From Methylotenera mobilis JLW8 (lineage in GTDB: Bacteria > Pseudomonadota > Gammaproteobacteria > Burkholderiales > Methylophilaceae): 64,000 nucleotides of DNA. Position numbers and translations under genes: made by a program. The stretch's first letter is position 1, and the number at the start of each line of letters is the position of its first letter. Shown one piece after another: positions 45,068 to 54,307 of this stretch. The notes beneath the pieces were generated by a model. That model was given only the letters and a program-made list of their open reading frames with translations. It was not told where the DNA came from and did not search any database. The stretch lies in NCBI RefSeq assembly GCF_000023705.1, contig NC_012968.1, forward strand, positions 124,001-188,000, in the 5' to 3' direction.

Positions 45068-46423
45068 TTATTTGTTATAAATACCAAGCTTTTGTTCTAG
45101 GTAGTGAATACTTGTACCACCTAAATGGAACGCTGCATCGGCCATCAAGTCCGAGTGCAGAGCAATGTTAGTGCTAATGCCTTCAATCATCATTTCTGAT
45201 AATGCGATGCGCATACGAGCAATGGCTTGTTCACGCGTATCACCGTAAGTGATTAACTTACCAATCATTGAATCGTAGTGCGGCGGTACGGTGTAGCCAG
45301 AGTATGCGTGCGTATCGATACGTACGCCTGGGCCACCAGGCATGTGGAACTTGGTGATTTTGCCTGGAGAAGGTACAAAGTTGTAAGGATCTTCTGCATT
45401 CAGGCGGCATTCAATGGCATGTCCGCGTAATTGTATGTCCTTCTGGCGGAACTTCAGTTTTTCGCCAGCTGCGACAAAAATCTGTTGCTGCACTAAGTCG
45501 ATACCAGTAATCATCTCAGTGACAGTATGTTCTACCTGTAAGCGGGTGTTCATTTCAATGAAATAGAACTCGCCGTTTTCGTAAAGGAACTCAAAAGTAC
45601 CTGCGCCGCGGTATTTGATCTTGCGGCAAGCCTCGGCACAACGCTCGCCGATTTTGTCGCGTAAACGCGCGTTAAGTAATGGCGCTGGTGCTTCTTCCAG
45701 AATTTTTTGGTGGCGGCGTTGCATAGAGCAATCACGCTCACCTAGGAATACGGCGTTACCATGTTGGTCAGCCAGTACTTGAATTTCGATATGACGTGGT
45801 TTTTCAAGGTATTTTTCCATGTAAACCATCGGGTTGCCAAACGCGGCTTGTGCCTCAGCTTTGGTCATGTTCACAGAAGTTAGCAACGCTGCTTCGGTGT
45901 GCACTACACGCATACCACGTCCGCCGCCACCGCCCGCCGCTTTAATAATGACCGGGTAGCCAATTTGCTTAGCGATTTTGATGATCTCGCTAGGGTCATC
46001 CGGCAATGCGCCTTCTGAGCCTGGTACGCAAGGCACACCCGCTTTACGCATGGCGTCTTTAGCCGATACCTTGTCACCCATCAGGCGGATAGTTTCGGCA
46101 CGTGGGCCAATAAACACAAAGCCGCTTTGCTCTACGCGTTCTGCAAAGTCTGCGTTTTCTGATAAGAAGCCATAACCTGGGTGAATCGCCTGTGCATCGG
46201 TCACTTCAGCAGCACTAATCACCGCTGGGACATTTAAGTAGCTTTGACCAGAAGGTGCTGGGCCGATACAAACTGACTCATCCGCTAATTTTACATATTT
46301 AGCTTCACGGTCGGCTTCGGAGTGTACCGCCACCGTTCTGATGCCGAGTTCGCGACACGCGCGTTGTACGCGCAATGCGATTTCGCCGCGATTGGCGATT
46401 AAAATTTTGTCAAACATTGCCAT
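45068..46423 (-). CDS. accC: Acetyl-CoA carboxylase, biotin carboxylase subunit
   Basis: Carboxylates biotin on AccB with ATP and bicarbonate, the first half-reaction of malonyl-CoA formation. The 451 residues include [13 protein letters not shown], the ATP-grasp glycine loop [13 protein letters not shown], the [13 protein letters not shown] strand, the catalytic [14 protein letters not shown] and the C-terminal closing domain. A second ATG two codons in (MFDKIL) is an equally likely start. It lies about 100 bases after accB and before prmA on the same strand. Confidence 0.97.
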   Translation of the reverse strand: MAMFDKILIANRGEIALRVQRACRELGIRTVAVHSEADREAKYVKLADESVCIGPAPSGQSYLNVPAVISAAEVTDAQAIHPGYGFLSENADFAERVEQSGFVFIGPRAETIRLMGDKVSAKDAMRKAGVPCVPGSEGALPDDPSEIIKIAKQIGYPVIIKAAGGGGGRGMRVVHTEAALLTSVNMTKAEAQAAFGNPMVYMEKYLEKPRHIEIQVLADQHGNAVFLGERDCSMQRRHQKILEEAPAPLLNARLRDKIGERCAEACRKIKYRGAGTFEFLYENGEFYFIEMNTRLQVEHTVTEMITGIDLVQQQIFVAAGEKLKFRQKDIQLRGHAIECRLNAEDPYNFVPSPGKITKFHMPGGPGVRIDTHAYSGYTVPPHYDSMIGKLITYGDTREQAIARMRIALSEMMIEGISTNIALHSDLMADAAFHLGGTSIHYLEQKLGIYNK

Positions 46424-46520
46424 GAAAGTGAATCCTAGTTTTTAAGTCTTAGCATTGATGTTAAGACTTAATGAATTTTAAGCAGTAATTGAATAAGCTA
46501 ACCGCAATTAGCCCATGATA

Positions 46521-46979
46521 TTAACCAATGATAAACAGTGGCTCACCGTATTCAATGGCTTGGCCGTTATCCACCAAGATTTTTTTGATAACGCCAGCTT
46601 TATCTGCTTCAATCTCGTTTAATAGCTTCATCGCCTCGATAATGCATAGTGTGTCGCCTACAGCTACCGTGTCGCCTACTTCAACAAACGCCTTAGCATC
46701 TGGCGATGGTGAGCGGTAGAAAGTGCCTACCATCGGTGATTTAACCGCGTGGCCTTCTTCTGCAGCAGGAGCAGCTTCAACAGCTACAGCTGGTGCTGAT
46801 GCTTGAAATGCAGCAGGTGCTTGTTGCTGAGGAATATAGTGAGCGTAGTTTTGTGCCGGCATGCTGGCGGTGAAATTACGGCTGATGCGTACTTTTTCGC
46901 CGTCTTCTGTCAGTTCTAGCTCTGAAATACCTGATTCTTCTACCAGATCAATAAGCTTTTTAAGTTTACGTAAATCCAT
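46521..46979 (-). CDS. accB: Biotin carboxyl carrier protein of acetyl-CoA carboxylase
   Basis: Carries the biotin that shuttles CO2 from AccC to the carboxyltransferase. The 152 residues have the N-terminal [20 protein letters not shown] helix, an Ala/Pro-rich mobile linker (about 45-75), and the biotinyl domain with the modification site [12 protein letters not shown] (Lys biotinylated). The thumb sequence [16 protein letters not shown] is also present. AGGGGT precedes the start. It is co-directional with aroQ upstream and accC downstream. Confidence 0.97.
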   Translation of the reverse strand: MDLRKLKKLIDLVEESGISELELTEDGEKVRISRNFTASMPAQNYAHYIPQQQAPAAFQASAPAVAVEAAPAAEEGHAVKSPMVGTFYRSPSPDAKAFVEVGDTVAVGDTLCIIEAMKLLNEIEADKAGVIKKILVDNGQAIEYGEPLFIIG

Positions 46980-47014
46980 GATGACCCCTAACTAATTCGA
47001 TATAAATTATTATT

Positions 47015-47464
47015 TTAAGAATGATTGATTTTTTCAATAGCGAAATCCAGTGCAAGTTCGTAACCTTTTGCACCTAGCCCGCTAATAATGCCTACAGCGA
47101 TATCTGTAAAATATGAATGGTGACGAAATGCTTCTCGTGCAAACACATTTGACAAATGTACTTCTATAAATGGAACCTTAACCGCACTTAATGCATCACG
47201 CATGGCAACCGAGGTGTGTGTGAATGCTGCGGGGTTGATGATGACAAAATCTACGCTTTTTGTTGCAATAGACTGAATTTTATCGACAAGATCCGCTTCC
47301 GCGTTGCTTTGGAAGCTCTCTAATGTGATGTTAGCTAATTTTGCTTTGTTGGTTAGGGTCTGATTGATGCTATCAAGTGTAGCGTTGCCGTAATGTTGTG
47401 GCTCACGCAGACCCAATAGGTTCAGATTAGGGCCATGCAATACCAGAATGCTCTTAGCTGTCAT
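47015..47464 (-). CDS. aroQ: 3-dehydroquinate dehydratase, type II
   Basis: Third step of the shikimate pathway, converting 3-dehydroquinate to 3-dehydroshikimate. The 149 residues show the type II dodecameric form: [19 protein letters not shown] with the catalytic Tyr, [29 protein letters not shown] with its general-acid His region, and [21 protein letters not shown] with the lid arginine. AGGTGGG precedes the ATG. It is the first gene of the aroQ-accBC run and begins after a 188-base gap that probably holds the main promoter. Confidence 0.97.
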   Translation of the reverse strand: MTAKSILVLHGPNLNLLGLREPQHYGNATLDSINQTLTNKAKLANITLESFQSNAEADLVDKIQSIATKSVDFVIINPAAFTHTSVAMRDALSAVKVPFIEVHLSNVFAREAFRHHSYFTDIAVGIISGLGAKGYELALDFAIEKINHS

Positions 47465-47652
47465 GACAACCCACCTGTTTTAAACAATTTATGCATAAAT
47501 TACGATAATTCATAGACGCGAGTTTGCCGAAGTTAATGGGTTTTGTCCAGAAACTTTAGAGAATTTAAGCGAATTTGCCTTAGTTGATTTCGTGAAATCT
47601 CTATGCTAAGTGGGTACTTAATTTCTGCGAAAATCCTTAGCTCAGGTTACAG

Positions 47653-48201
47653 CTAGCGTGTTGACGCAGGTATCAAAGGCTTGATGCTTGCTTCGATCAT
47701 GGCTTGGGTGATGCGCCCAAAGTGGGCGTTAACAATATTTCCATCTGTATTAATAATCACGGTGTAGGGTAAAACGCCTTTGTCGTTACCCAATTGCTCG
47801 CCGAGCATGCTACCCGCAACATCGTTGGCGACTATTGGATAATTGACCGAGGTGCTTTTTAAATACTGAGCGACCTGTGCCGGCTCATCCAGTGCAATGC
47901 CTAACACAACAACGTTCTTATCTTGGTAGGCTTGCTGCAGCGCAATCAGTTCAGGCATTTCTTCACGGCATGGCGGGCACCAAGTTGCCCAGAAATTAAC
48001 GATAATGACTTTGTGCCGGTATTGCCCAAGATCCTGCATTTTGCCATAGATGTCGGGTAATTTAGCTACATACAGGGCCGCGCCGCTCGGTTGGTTGTCG
48101 GCGTTCTGCTCTGCAATATAGCGCAATATAAAGGCCAGGCTCAACGCTAAGCAGGATGCTAGGGCGATAAAGAAAATAGATTTCAGTATTTTTTTTAGCA
48201 T
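47653..48201 (-). CDS. TlpA-like membrane-anchored thioredoxin
   Basis: A 182-residue thioredoxin-fold protein tethered by one N-terminal helix (SIFFIALASCLALSLAFIL) and facing the periplasm. The active site is WATWCPPCREEMPEL, typical of the TlpA/ResA/DsbE group that reduces disulfides, for example in cytochrome c maturation or copper-centre assembly. The cis-proline region VLPYTVIINTDG is present. The start overlaps the end of dsbD by 7 bases, so DsbD is the likely electron source. Confidence 0.92.
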   Translation of the reverse strand: MLKKILKSIFFIALASCLALSLAFILRYIAEQNADNQPSGAALYVAKLPDIYGKMQDLGQYRHKVIIVNFWATWCPPCREEMPELIALQQAYQDKNVVVLGIALDEPAQVAQYLKSTSVNYPIVANDVAGSMLGEQLGNDKGVLPYTVIINTDGNIVNAHFGRITQAMIEASIKPLIPASTR

Positions 48202-50039
48202 GCGATTGTTTCAGGTAAGCAGCTGCCGCGTTGATTTAACGTTTGCAGGAAGGTGTCTGCATCCTTGTAGCCGACTACTTTTAACTGGCTTTGTTCGTGA
48301 GCATTAGCATCAAAAAACACGATGCCCGGCGGGCCAAAAATGTTAAATTTCTGCATTAAGGCTTTATCGTCTTCGGTATTATTGGTGACATCGGCTTGCA
48401 GCAATACGGTGTCTTTTAAGGCGGTTTGCACGCGTGCGTCACTAAACGTAAATTGCTCCAGCTCTTTGCAGGCAACGCACCAATCCGCGTAGAAATCTAG
48501 CATCACTGGTTTGCCTCCTGCATTTTTCAGCGCGCTTTCTAATTCGGCAAGACTTTTAATTTGCTGAAAATTAAGGTTGTTATGCGGCTGTACTTTACTG
48601 CTGCTGGCGATTAGCCCGCTTAGTGGCTGCAATGGCGACTTGGCATTGGAGAGCGCGCCGATTAACAGTGCTAAACCGGTGATCACCATCATCACGCCTA
48701 TGCCTTTCCAAAACTTGAGTGCGGCTTTGGCGCCAGTGGGTAGGCTATCTAGTGCGTGCATAAAGATGGCCGGTACTATCAATATAGCCGCCCATAACGC
48801 CAGCTGTACTTGCATGGGAATCACCGGGGAGATGAGCCAGATGGCGACGCCCAGCATCAGTACGCCAAATAAATTACGCACTGCGTTCATCCAGCTGCCA
48901 ACTTTGGGTAACAACGTTCCGGCCGACGCACCTATCAACAGCAACGGCGTGCCCATGCCCACAGAAAGAGAGAATAGTGCTACGCCGCCTAACACTACGT
49001 CATTGGTTTTGCTGATATACAGTAATGCGCCAGCGAGTGGTGCTGCCACGCACGGGCTGATAATCAGCGCTGAAAGTACGCCCATCAGGAAGTCGCTAAA
49101 GAAGCGCCCGCCCTTGATGCGGCGGCTTAAGTTCATCAGGCCATTTTCCATGCCGCTTGGTAGCTTGAGTTCGTAAAAACCAAACATAGATAGCGCCAGC
49201 AATACAAAGATCAGTGCGCCAAAGCCTAAGGCCCACGGCGTTTGTAATGCGCTGCTGAGCATTTGTCCGGAAAGGCCAGCGGCGATACCGGCAAGCGTGT
49301 AGGTGAGACACATGCCCAAGGTGTAGGCCAGCGATAAGTTAAATGCATGTAAGCGTGTTACATGTGCGTTTTTGCCGATGATGATGGAAGATAGGATAGG
49401 AATCATCGGAAATACGCACGGTGTGAATGCAAGCAGTAACCCTGCGGTAAAGAAGCCAAGAATAATCAGCCACCATTTACCGCTTTTCAACAGGTTTGCG
49501 GCCTGGCTATCGCTGGCGGAGGCGTTGCTGCTATCTGCTGCGGTGCTTGGCGCTGCATTGTTATTAGGTATTGCGCCCGGGGTGATGCTGAAGCTTTTGT
49601 GCTGCGGGGCATAGCACAGGCCTTTTTCGCTACAGCCTTGGTAGGTGACTTTGAGCTGCAGTGGTGCGCTAATTTGCTCTTTTAGCTGCAAGTTTGCAGT
49701 GAAGTCCTGATGATAGACCTCCATTTGCCCAAAGTTAGGGTCATTTTTAATATCAGCTTTCGGTAATTGAGTATCGAACGTTTGTGCGGGTGTGAACTCA
49801 AACTTGGTGCGTGTTTTATATAGATAATAATTGGGGGCAACGGTGAAGTTAGCTCGTATGTTTTGCCCGTCTTGTTTAATGCTTACGCCAAAGGCAGCAT
49901 CTGGGGATAGGAACTCGTCTTCTGCAGATTCTCCGGTGAATAAGTTTTTCAAACTGCTGCTTGCGTTGCCTGCATGACCGATGGATGCTGAGAGTACAAA
50001 AAAACTAACCAGCAAAAAATACGAGAATCTTTTAAACAT
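48195..50039 (-). CDS. dsbD: Thiol:disulfide interchange protein DsbD
   Basis: Moves reducing power from cytosolic thioredoxin to periplasmic thiol proteins. The 614 residues begin with a cleavable signal peptide (ending near SIGHAGNA). An N-terminal DsbD-alpha domain follows with the cysteine pair in a GCSEKGLCYAP context. Eight hydrophobic segments (about 190-450) carry the membrane cysteines in AFTPCVFPMIP and ISPCVAAPL. The C-terminal thioredoxin-like domain has FYADWCVACKELE. The start is set by AAGGAACAAA before the ATG; an upstream ATG would precede the signal peptide by 12 charged residues. It lies 8 bases after cutA and overlaps the TlpA-like gene, forming a cutA-dsbD-tlpA unit. Confidence 0.96.
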   Translation of the reverse strand: MFKRFSYFLLVSFFVLSASIGHAGNASSSLKNLFTGESAEDEFLSPDAAFGVSIKQDGQNIRANFTVAPNYYLYKTRTKFEFTPAQTFDTQLPKADIKNDPNFGQMEVYHQDFTANLQLKEQISAPLQLKVTYQGCSEKGLCYAPQHKSFSITPGAIPNNNAAPSTAADSSNASASDSQAANLLKSGKWWLIILGFFTAGLLLAFTPCVFPMIPILSSIIIGKNAHVTRLHAFNLSLAYTLGMCLTYTLAGIAAGLSGQMLSSALQTPWALGFGALIFVLLALSMFGFYELKLPSGMENGLMNLSRRIKGGRFFSDFLMGVLSALIISPCVAAPLAGALLYISKTNDVVLGGVALFSLSVGMGTPLLLIGASAGTLLPKVGSWMNAVRNLFGVLMLGVAIWLISPVIPMQVQLALWAAILIVPAIFMHALDSLPTGAKAALKFWKGIGVMMVITGLALLIGALSNAKSPLQPLSGLIASSSKVQPHNNLNFQQIKSLAELESALKNAGGKPVMLDFYADWCVACKELEQFTFSDARVQTALKDTVLLQADVTNNTEDDKALMQKFNIFGPPGIVFFDANAHEQSQLKVVGYKDADTFLQTLNQRGSCLPETIAC

Positions 50040-50047
50040 TTTGTTCC

Positions 50048-50377
50048 TTACGCAGATAATTGCGTGCTTACCCATTGTAAATATTGAGGTAAGCCACCAT
50101 CTACGTTGATAGAGATTATTTCAGGAAGTTCATAAGGGTGCGTTTTTATAATAGCTTCTTGCAGTGCATGATACTGTAATTGAGTGGTTTTAATAAGCAC
50201 GGGGATTTCATGGTCGTGCGTGAGCTTGCCTTCCCACATGTAAGTGGATTGGCATGGGCTTAAAATGTTCACGCACGCGGCTAGCTTTTGTGTGACTAGC
50301 GTTTCAGCGATGAGATTGGCAGTGGCCGCATCTGGCACGTTGGTGAGCACTAATAAAATATTTTTTGGGTTCGACAT
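50048..50377 (-). CDS. cutA: CutA family protein (divalent cation tolerance)
   Basis: A 109-residue member of the trimeric CutA1 family, linked in E. coli to copper tolerance though the mechanism is not settled. The conserved LVTQKLAACVNILSPCQSTY, YMWEGKLTHDHEIPVLIKTT and HPYELPEIISINVDGG are present. It is followed 8 bases later by dsbD on the same strand, the same order as in enterobacteria. It is divergent from fxsA with only 21 bases between the start codons, so promoters must overlap coding sequence. Confidence 0.95.
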   Translation of the reverse strand: MSNPKNILLVLTNVPDAATANLIAETLVTQKLAACVNILSPCQSTYMWEGKLTHDHEIPVLIKTTQLQYHALQEAIIKTHPYELPEIISINVDGGLPQYLQWVSTQLSA

Positions 50378-50398
50378 TATTTTTTAGGATAGCAACAT

Positions 50399-50803
50399 AT
50401 GCGTTTGTTAATAGGTTTGATTTTACTCGCTTTTCCAGTGGCTGAGATATGGCTGTTAATTGAGCTGGGTCAACAATATGGTTGGTGGCTGCTAGTGTAT
50501 CTGGTGGGTATCGCTGTGTTGGGTGTGCGTTTGATTCAGGAGGAAAAGTCTAAGTTTAGCGGGCGTATGATGCAAACGTTAAGTGCCGGTAACCATCCGA
50601 TGAAAGCGATGTTTGGCAGTGCGCGCAATATTATTGCCGGCGTGTTGTTAATTATCCCAGGTGTGATTACTGATATCATTGCAGTGATACTACTGCTGGT
50701 GCCGATTAAAAACAGCCAGACACCCAATGCGCAGTCACCATACCAAGCCGGCCATGCCGCGAATGATGACGTGATTGAGGGCGAGTTCCGCCGCGAAGAC
50801 TAA
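50399..50803 (+). CDS. fxsA: FxsA family membrane protein
   Basis: A 134-residue inner-membrane protein of the FxsA family. In E. coli its overproduction relieves F-plasmid exclusion of phage T7; the normal role is unknown. The opening LIGLILLAFPVAEIWLLIEL, the glycine-rich loop and the later AGVLLIIPGVITDIIAVILLL segment are typical, and the hydrophilic tail ends in GEFRRED. A CDP-glucoseen reductase-like gene follows after about 57 bases. Confidence 0.9.
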   Translation: MRLLIGLILLAFPVAEIWLLIELGQQYGWWLLVYLVGIAVLGVRLIQEEKSKFSGRMMQTLSAGNHPMKAMFGSARNIIAGVLLIIPGVITDIIAVILLLVPIKNSQTPNAQSPYQAGHAANDDVIEGEFRRED

Positions 50804-50860
50804 AATTCAGCAGAATAAAGATTCACGCGAAGATTAATTAAATAAACAGAAGTACATAAC

Positions 50861-51892
50861 ATGACACATCAAATTACTATTCAGCCAAGTGGCCATAGCT
50901 ATCAGGCAAAAGCTTACGAAACAGTGCTTGAATCAGCCATAGAAGCTGGGTTTAATATTCCTTATGGTTGCCGTAACGGCGCCTGCGGTAGTTGCAAGGG
51001 CACGGTGTTAAGCGGTGAGGTGGATCATGGAGACTATGCTAGCAGTGCGTTGTCGGATGCGGATAAAGCTGCCGGTAAAGCGTTGTTTTGCTGCGCGCGA
51101 CCGCTCACGGATTTAACAATAGAGTGCAGGGAAATCAACTCAGGCGTGATTCCGCCGCGTATCCTGCCTGCACGCGTGGAGCGCAAAGAGCAGTTGTCGC
51201 ATGATGTTATGGCCTTGTTCTTAAAGCTGCCTAGCAGCGAGCGTCTACAGTTTATGGCAGGTCAGTATGTGGAGTTTTTGCTAAAAGACGGCAAGCGTCG
51301 CGCTTTTTCATTGGCAAATGCACCACATGCAGATAACTTGTTGGAACTGCATTTACGTTTGATTCCAGGTGGACAGTTTACTGAGTATGTATTTAACGAG
51401 ATGCCGGATAAGGCGATTTTACGCATAGAGGCGCCGTTTGGTAGCTTCTACTACCGAAGTGACTCGGAAAAGCCGATGGTGATGGTGGCTGGTGGTACCG
51501 GTTTTGCGCCAATCAAGGCCATTATTGAGCACATGATACACAATGACATTAAACGCAAAGTGACTTTATATTGGGGCGCACGTGCGTTGGAAGACTTATA
51601 CATGCCGGCGTTGGCGCAGGCATGGGCTGAGACTCATCCCAATATTGAGTTTATCCCGGTGCTATCTGACGCACTACCGCAAGATAATTGGCAGGGACGC
51701 AGCGGCTTGGTGCATCAGGCGGTGTTGGATGACTTTAGTGATTTAAGCGGTGTGGAAGTGTATTGTTGCGGTGCACCTGCCATGGTGGAGGTGGCACATG
51801 CTAGCTTCGCCCAAGCTGGTTTGCCGGAGGGAGCATTCTATTCAGATGCTTTTAACTACGCGAAACCTGTGCCTAGCGCACCCGGTGTTTAG
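50861..51892 (+). CDS. 2Fe-2S/FAD NAD(P)H oxidoreductase (CDP-6-deoxy-delta-3,4-glucoseen reductase-like)
   Basis: A 343-residue electron-transfer protein. The N-terminal plant-type 2Fe-2S ferredoxin (about 1-92) has YGCRNGACGSCKG and a distant ALFCCARPL cysteine. A ferredoxin-reductase module follows: FAD-binding RAFSLANAP, nucleotide-binding VAGGTGFAPIKAI and VYCCGAPAMVE near the end. This architecture is usually annotated as CDP-6-deoxy-glucoseen reductase (AscD/RfbI) in betaproteobacteria. No dideoxysugar genes are near, so a general flavin or iron-sulfur reductase role is more likely. A perfect 15-bp hairpin lies just downstream. Confidence 0.9.
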   Translation: MTHQITIQPSGHSYQAKAYETVLESAIEAGFNIPYGCRNGACGSCKGTVLSGEVDHGDYASSALSDADKAAGKALFCCARPLTDLTIECREINSGVIPPRILPARVERKEQLSHDVMALFLKLPSSERLQFMAGQYVEFLLKDGKRRAFSLANAPHADNLLELHLRLIPGGQFTEYVFNEMPDKAILRIEAPFGSFYYRSDSEKPMVMVAGGTGFAPIKAIIEHMIHNDIKRKVTLYWGARALEDLYMPALAQAWAETHPNIEFIPVLSDALPQDNWQGRSGLVHQAVLDDFSDLSGVEVYCCGAPAMVEVAHASFAQAGLPEGAFYSDAFNYAKPVPSAPGV

Positions 51893-51901
51893 CTCAGATT
51901 T

Positions 51902-51937
51902 CAAACTTGGCTTTAATCTAGGTTAAAGCCAAGTTTG
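51902..51937. repeat. Perfect 15-bp hairpin between convergent genes
   Basis: CAAACTTGGCTTTAA pairs perfectly with TTAAAGCCAAGTTTG around a 6-base loop. No T-run follows on either strand, so it is not a standard terminator; it may still stop transcription or protect 3' ends. It sits between the glucoseen-reductase-like gene and hemY. A 10-base direct repeat ATTAAACGTC lies beside it (51,991-52,000 and 52,027-52,036). Confidence 0.7.
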
Positions 51938-52027
51938 CGCAAGGGGCTACCAAAGCCTGCGGTTGTTAGTCGGGCTTGCAGGCGTTTGAAATTAAACGTC
52001 GCTCTAACTTTAAACGCTAGCTGAGTA

Positions 52028-52450
52028 TTAAACGTCACTTAGTTGGCGTTTATTTTTTTCTGCCGTAAGCTTTTGGATCAGTGTTTCCAGATCCGAGTTT
52101 TGAATCAATTCCTGTGCTAATTTTGCCGACGCCTCCGCGCTCTCAAAATCACCTGCCGCCAGTGCATGCATGCCTTCTAGTAGCGCGGTATTACCGGCTT
52201 TTAAGCGCAGAGCTTCTTTTTTGCTTCGCCTGATTGCGGGTAAGTGCCGGAGGAAGCGTAAAAATCTTAGGCAGTGGTGCAAGCCAAACACACTGAGTAC
52301 AAATACGACTAAGAAGAAGTTGAACGAGATTTGGATACGATACGGTGAGCGTATGATCAGCACATAACCTTGATTGTTACTGGCTAGCCATACGATAAAT
52401 ATAATGGCGAGTAATGTGAACGCCCACCAGAAGAATCTATTTTTCAGCAT
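52028..52450 (-). CDS. hemY: HemY-like protein, shortened
   Basis: HemY-type proteins are inner-membrane TPR proteins that accompany heme synthesis genes; the role is unclear. The 140 residues correspond to the N-terminal HemY domain: two hydrophobic helices (about 8-25 and 44-62), SNNQGYVLIIRSPYRIQIS between them, then one TPR-like helix pair (LLEGMHALAAGDFESAEA). Proteobacterial HemY is usually near 400 residues with several TPRs, so about two thirds is missing. The frame ends cleanly and no TPR-coding remnant follows. It is the last gene of hemC-hemD-hemX-hemY, 20 bases after hemX, so position supports the name. Confidence 0.8.
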   Translation of the reverse strand: MLKNRFFWWAFTLLAIIFIVWLASNNQGYVLIIRSPYRIQISFNFFLVVFVLSVFGLHHCLRFLRFLRHLPAIRRSKKEALRLKAGNTALLEGMHALAAGDFESAEASAKLAQELIQNSDLETLIQKLTAEKNKRQLSDV

Positions 52451-52469
52451 GCTGGTTTACTCACTCAGA

Positions 52470-53507
52470 TTACTCGTTTTTCTCAAGCATGAGTTTGTAG
52501 CTGTTAACCGCGGCCAAGCTGTCACTCAATTGTGGCAGTTCCAGGCTGATATTGTTGCTGGATAGCTTGTTCAACAGTACTAACGCCTTGATGGTATCCG
52601 GATGTTTGGTGTCAAAATATTGATTAAGCCACATTTTCACCATACCTAGGTCGGCTTTGTAGGTATTTTCATCGTGCTGCAACAAGGCAATACGTGCCGT
52701 GAGTAGGCGTAGTTTTACATTCTCGCGCAAATATAAGGCATGCTCAGGTGACAGCAATGGTGGCTCAGGCTTATCAATACGTTCTACCGTGACCAGGTTT
52801 TTAATGTCGTCCCAGATGGCCCACCAGAACTGTTGCGCGCCATGTAGTGATTGTGCCGAAGCCGGGATTTTACCTGCTTTGCTGTTTAGGGTAGGCTGGC
52901 GCTCGCTAATCAGCGGAATGCTACTGCATAGATCGGTAAGGTAAGAGAGCTGTGCGCTGAGTGCAATCATGTCGATTTGTGGCAGGTCACGCAGCGTTTC
53001 GATTTCAAGCTGCAGGGTTTGGCGTAGTTGCACCGCTCTTGGTAAGTCCAGTGGTTCTAGCCTGTGGTCTGCTGCCTCTAGTGCCAGTAATGCGGATTTA
53101 ACATTGCTGGCGAGCTGCAACTGTTGCTTGGCAATGTTTAACAACTGTTCTACCTCAGCCACCGCGGTGGCTTCACGGTTTTCTGCAAGCTGGGTGTACA
53201 GGGTTTGTAGCGCTTCTTGCTGGTCACGAGATTCGGCTAATTTCTGCTCTAGAATCACAGTGCGTGCATTGGCTTGCGTACTGCGTTCTTCCGCTTGCTT
53301 GGCTAGGGCTAGGCTTTGCTGGTTGAGTGCTTGGTAGGCTTCAAGTTTGATGCTGAGTGACTTTTCAATCTCGTTGAAGCGGTGGCGTGTGTTTAGCCAT
53401 TGCCAAGCCAAGGTTAAAATGGCGATGATAACCAGGATCATGCTGCCCACAGCTAGCATGGACGGTTTGGGTCTTGTTGCGAATGATGCGTCGGTGCTAT
53501 TAGTCAT
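52470..53507 (-). CDS. hemX: HemX-like membrane protein (uroporphyrin-III C-methyltransferase-like annotation)
   Basis: A 345-residue protein with one N-terminal membrane helix (SMLAVGSMILVIIAILTLAW) and a long coiled coil (about 40-115, rich in Gln, Glu and Ala) followed by a helical domain with ATAVAEVEQLLNIAKQQLQLA, typical of HemX. HemX is often mislabelled a methyltransferase; it has no SAM-binding motif. Its start overlaps the hemD stop by 8 bases, so it is translationally coupled. Heme-related function is inferred from conserved position. Confidence 0.9.
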   Translation of the reverse strand: MTNSTDASFATRPKPSMLAVGSMILVIIAILTLAWQWLNTRHRFNEIEKSLSIKLEAYQALNQQSLALAKQAEERSTQANARTVILEQKLAESRDQQEALQTLYTQLAENREATAVAEVEQLLNIAKQQLQLASNVKSALLALEAADHRLEPLDLPRAVQLRQTLQLEIETLRDLPQIDMIALSAQLSYLTDLCSSIPLISERQPTLNSKAGKIPASAQSLHGAQQFWWAIWDDIKNLVTVERIDKPEPPLLSPEHALYLRENVKLRLLTARIALLQHDENTYKADLGMVKMWLNQYFDTKHPDTIKALVLLNKLSSNNISLELPQLSDSLAAVNSYKLMLEKNE

Positions 53508-54276
53508 GATGTTTTACAAGTTGTGCCAGGCATTGCAGCATGGCTTCATCTCCGGGTGCGCTGGCGACCAGTACTTTTAAGCCTAGCTGCCTAGGCTGCT
53601 CTGCGATTCTCTCATGATTTACGCATAATGTAACATGCGTTAACCATTCTGCGTGCGCGGCCAGTTGTAGCAAGTAGCGCATGGCTTCACTGCTGGTAAC
53701 GATAACCGCGTCCAGTTGGTTTTGGCGCCATTGCGCTGCCAGCAGGTCTGCATTGTGCTGCGGATTGATGCGACGGTAGCTTTCCGCGAAATAAACGTCG
53801 GCGCCTCTGGCTTTCAGCGTGTCTGCCATTAGTTCGCGGCCGCCTACACCGCGAAATATGGCGATGGTTTGGGCTGAAACGTCTTGCAGCTCCGGTAGCG
53901 CCAGTAAAGTTTCGCTGTCAAAACGGGTGTGCGGCACCAGTACTTGGTGTGCACCATACTGCGCCAGGGCTTTTGCGGTCTGGTGGCCTATCGCGGCAAA
54001 CTTTAAATGCCCAGGAATCTTGCCGAATTTTTTGATTAAACGCGGCATGGCGTAGTCCACCGCATTGGAGCTGATGAAAATCGCCCAGTCCGTGCGGCTG
54101 ACGCGGTCGAGCTGTTGCTCAAACGCTTGATAATCATCCAAGGCGGCAATCGCCAGCAAGGGGAAAGAGATTGCGCTACCGCCATGCTGGGCAATGGCAA
54201 GGTTCAAACTCTCTGCCTGGTCTAGCGGTCGGGTGACCGCAATATGTAAGTTGCTCAATAGATGGTCGGTACGCAT
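53500..54276 (-). CDS. hemD: Uroporphyrinogen-III synthase
   Basis: Closes and inverts hydroxymethylbilane to uroporphyrinogen III. The family is poorly conserved, but the 258 residues show the usual two-lobed pattern: VTRPLDQAESLNLAIAQHGG at the start, WAIFISSNAVDYAMPRL, FAAIGHQTAKALAQYGA in the hinge and [17 protein letters not shown] in the second lobe. It lies 31 bases after hemC and overlaps hemX, which confirms the assignment. Confidence 0.93.
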   Translation of the reverse strand: MRTDHLLSNLHIAVTRPLDQAESLNLAIAQHGGSAISFPLLAIAALDDYQAFEQQLDRVSRTDWAIFISSNAVDYAMPRLIKKFGKIPGHLKFAAIGHQTAKALAQYGAHQVLVPHTRFDSETLLALPELQDVSAQTIAIFRGVGGRELMADTLKARGADVYFAESYRRINPQHNADLLAAQWRQNQLDAVIVTSSEAMRYLLQLAAHAEWLTHVTLCVNHERIAEQPRQLGLKVLVASAPGDEAMLQCLAQLVKHHD

Positions 54277-54307
54277 GGGTAAGCCGGTCTAATCTGATTA
54301 GCTAGGG

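Noticed and set aside
48577-49176. A 199-codon plus-strand frame
   Set aside because: Antisense shadow of dsbD; low-complexity composition typical of a mirror frame.
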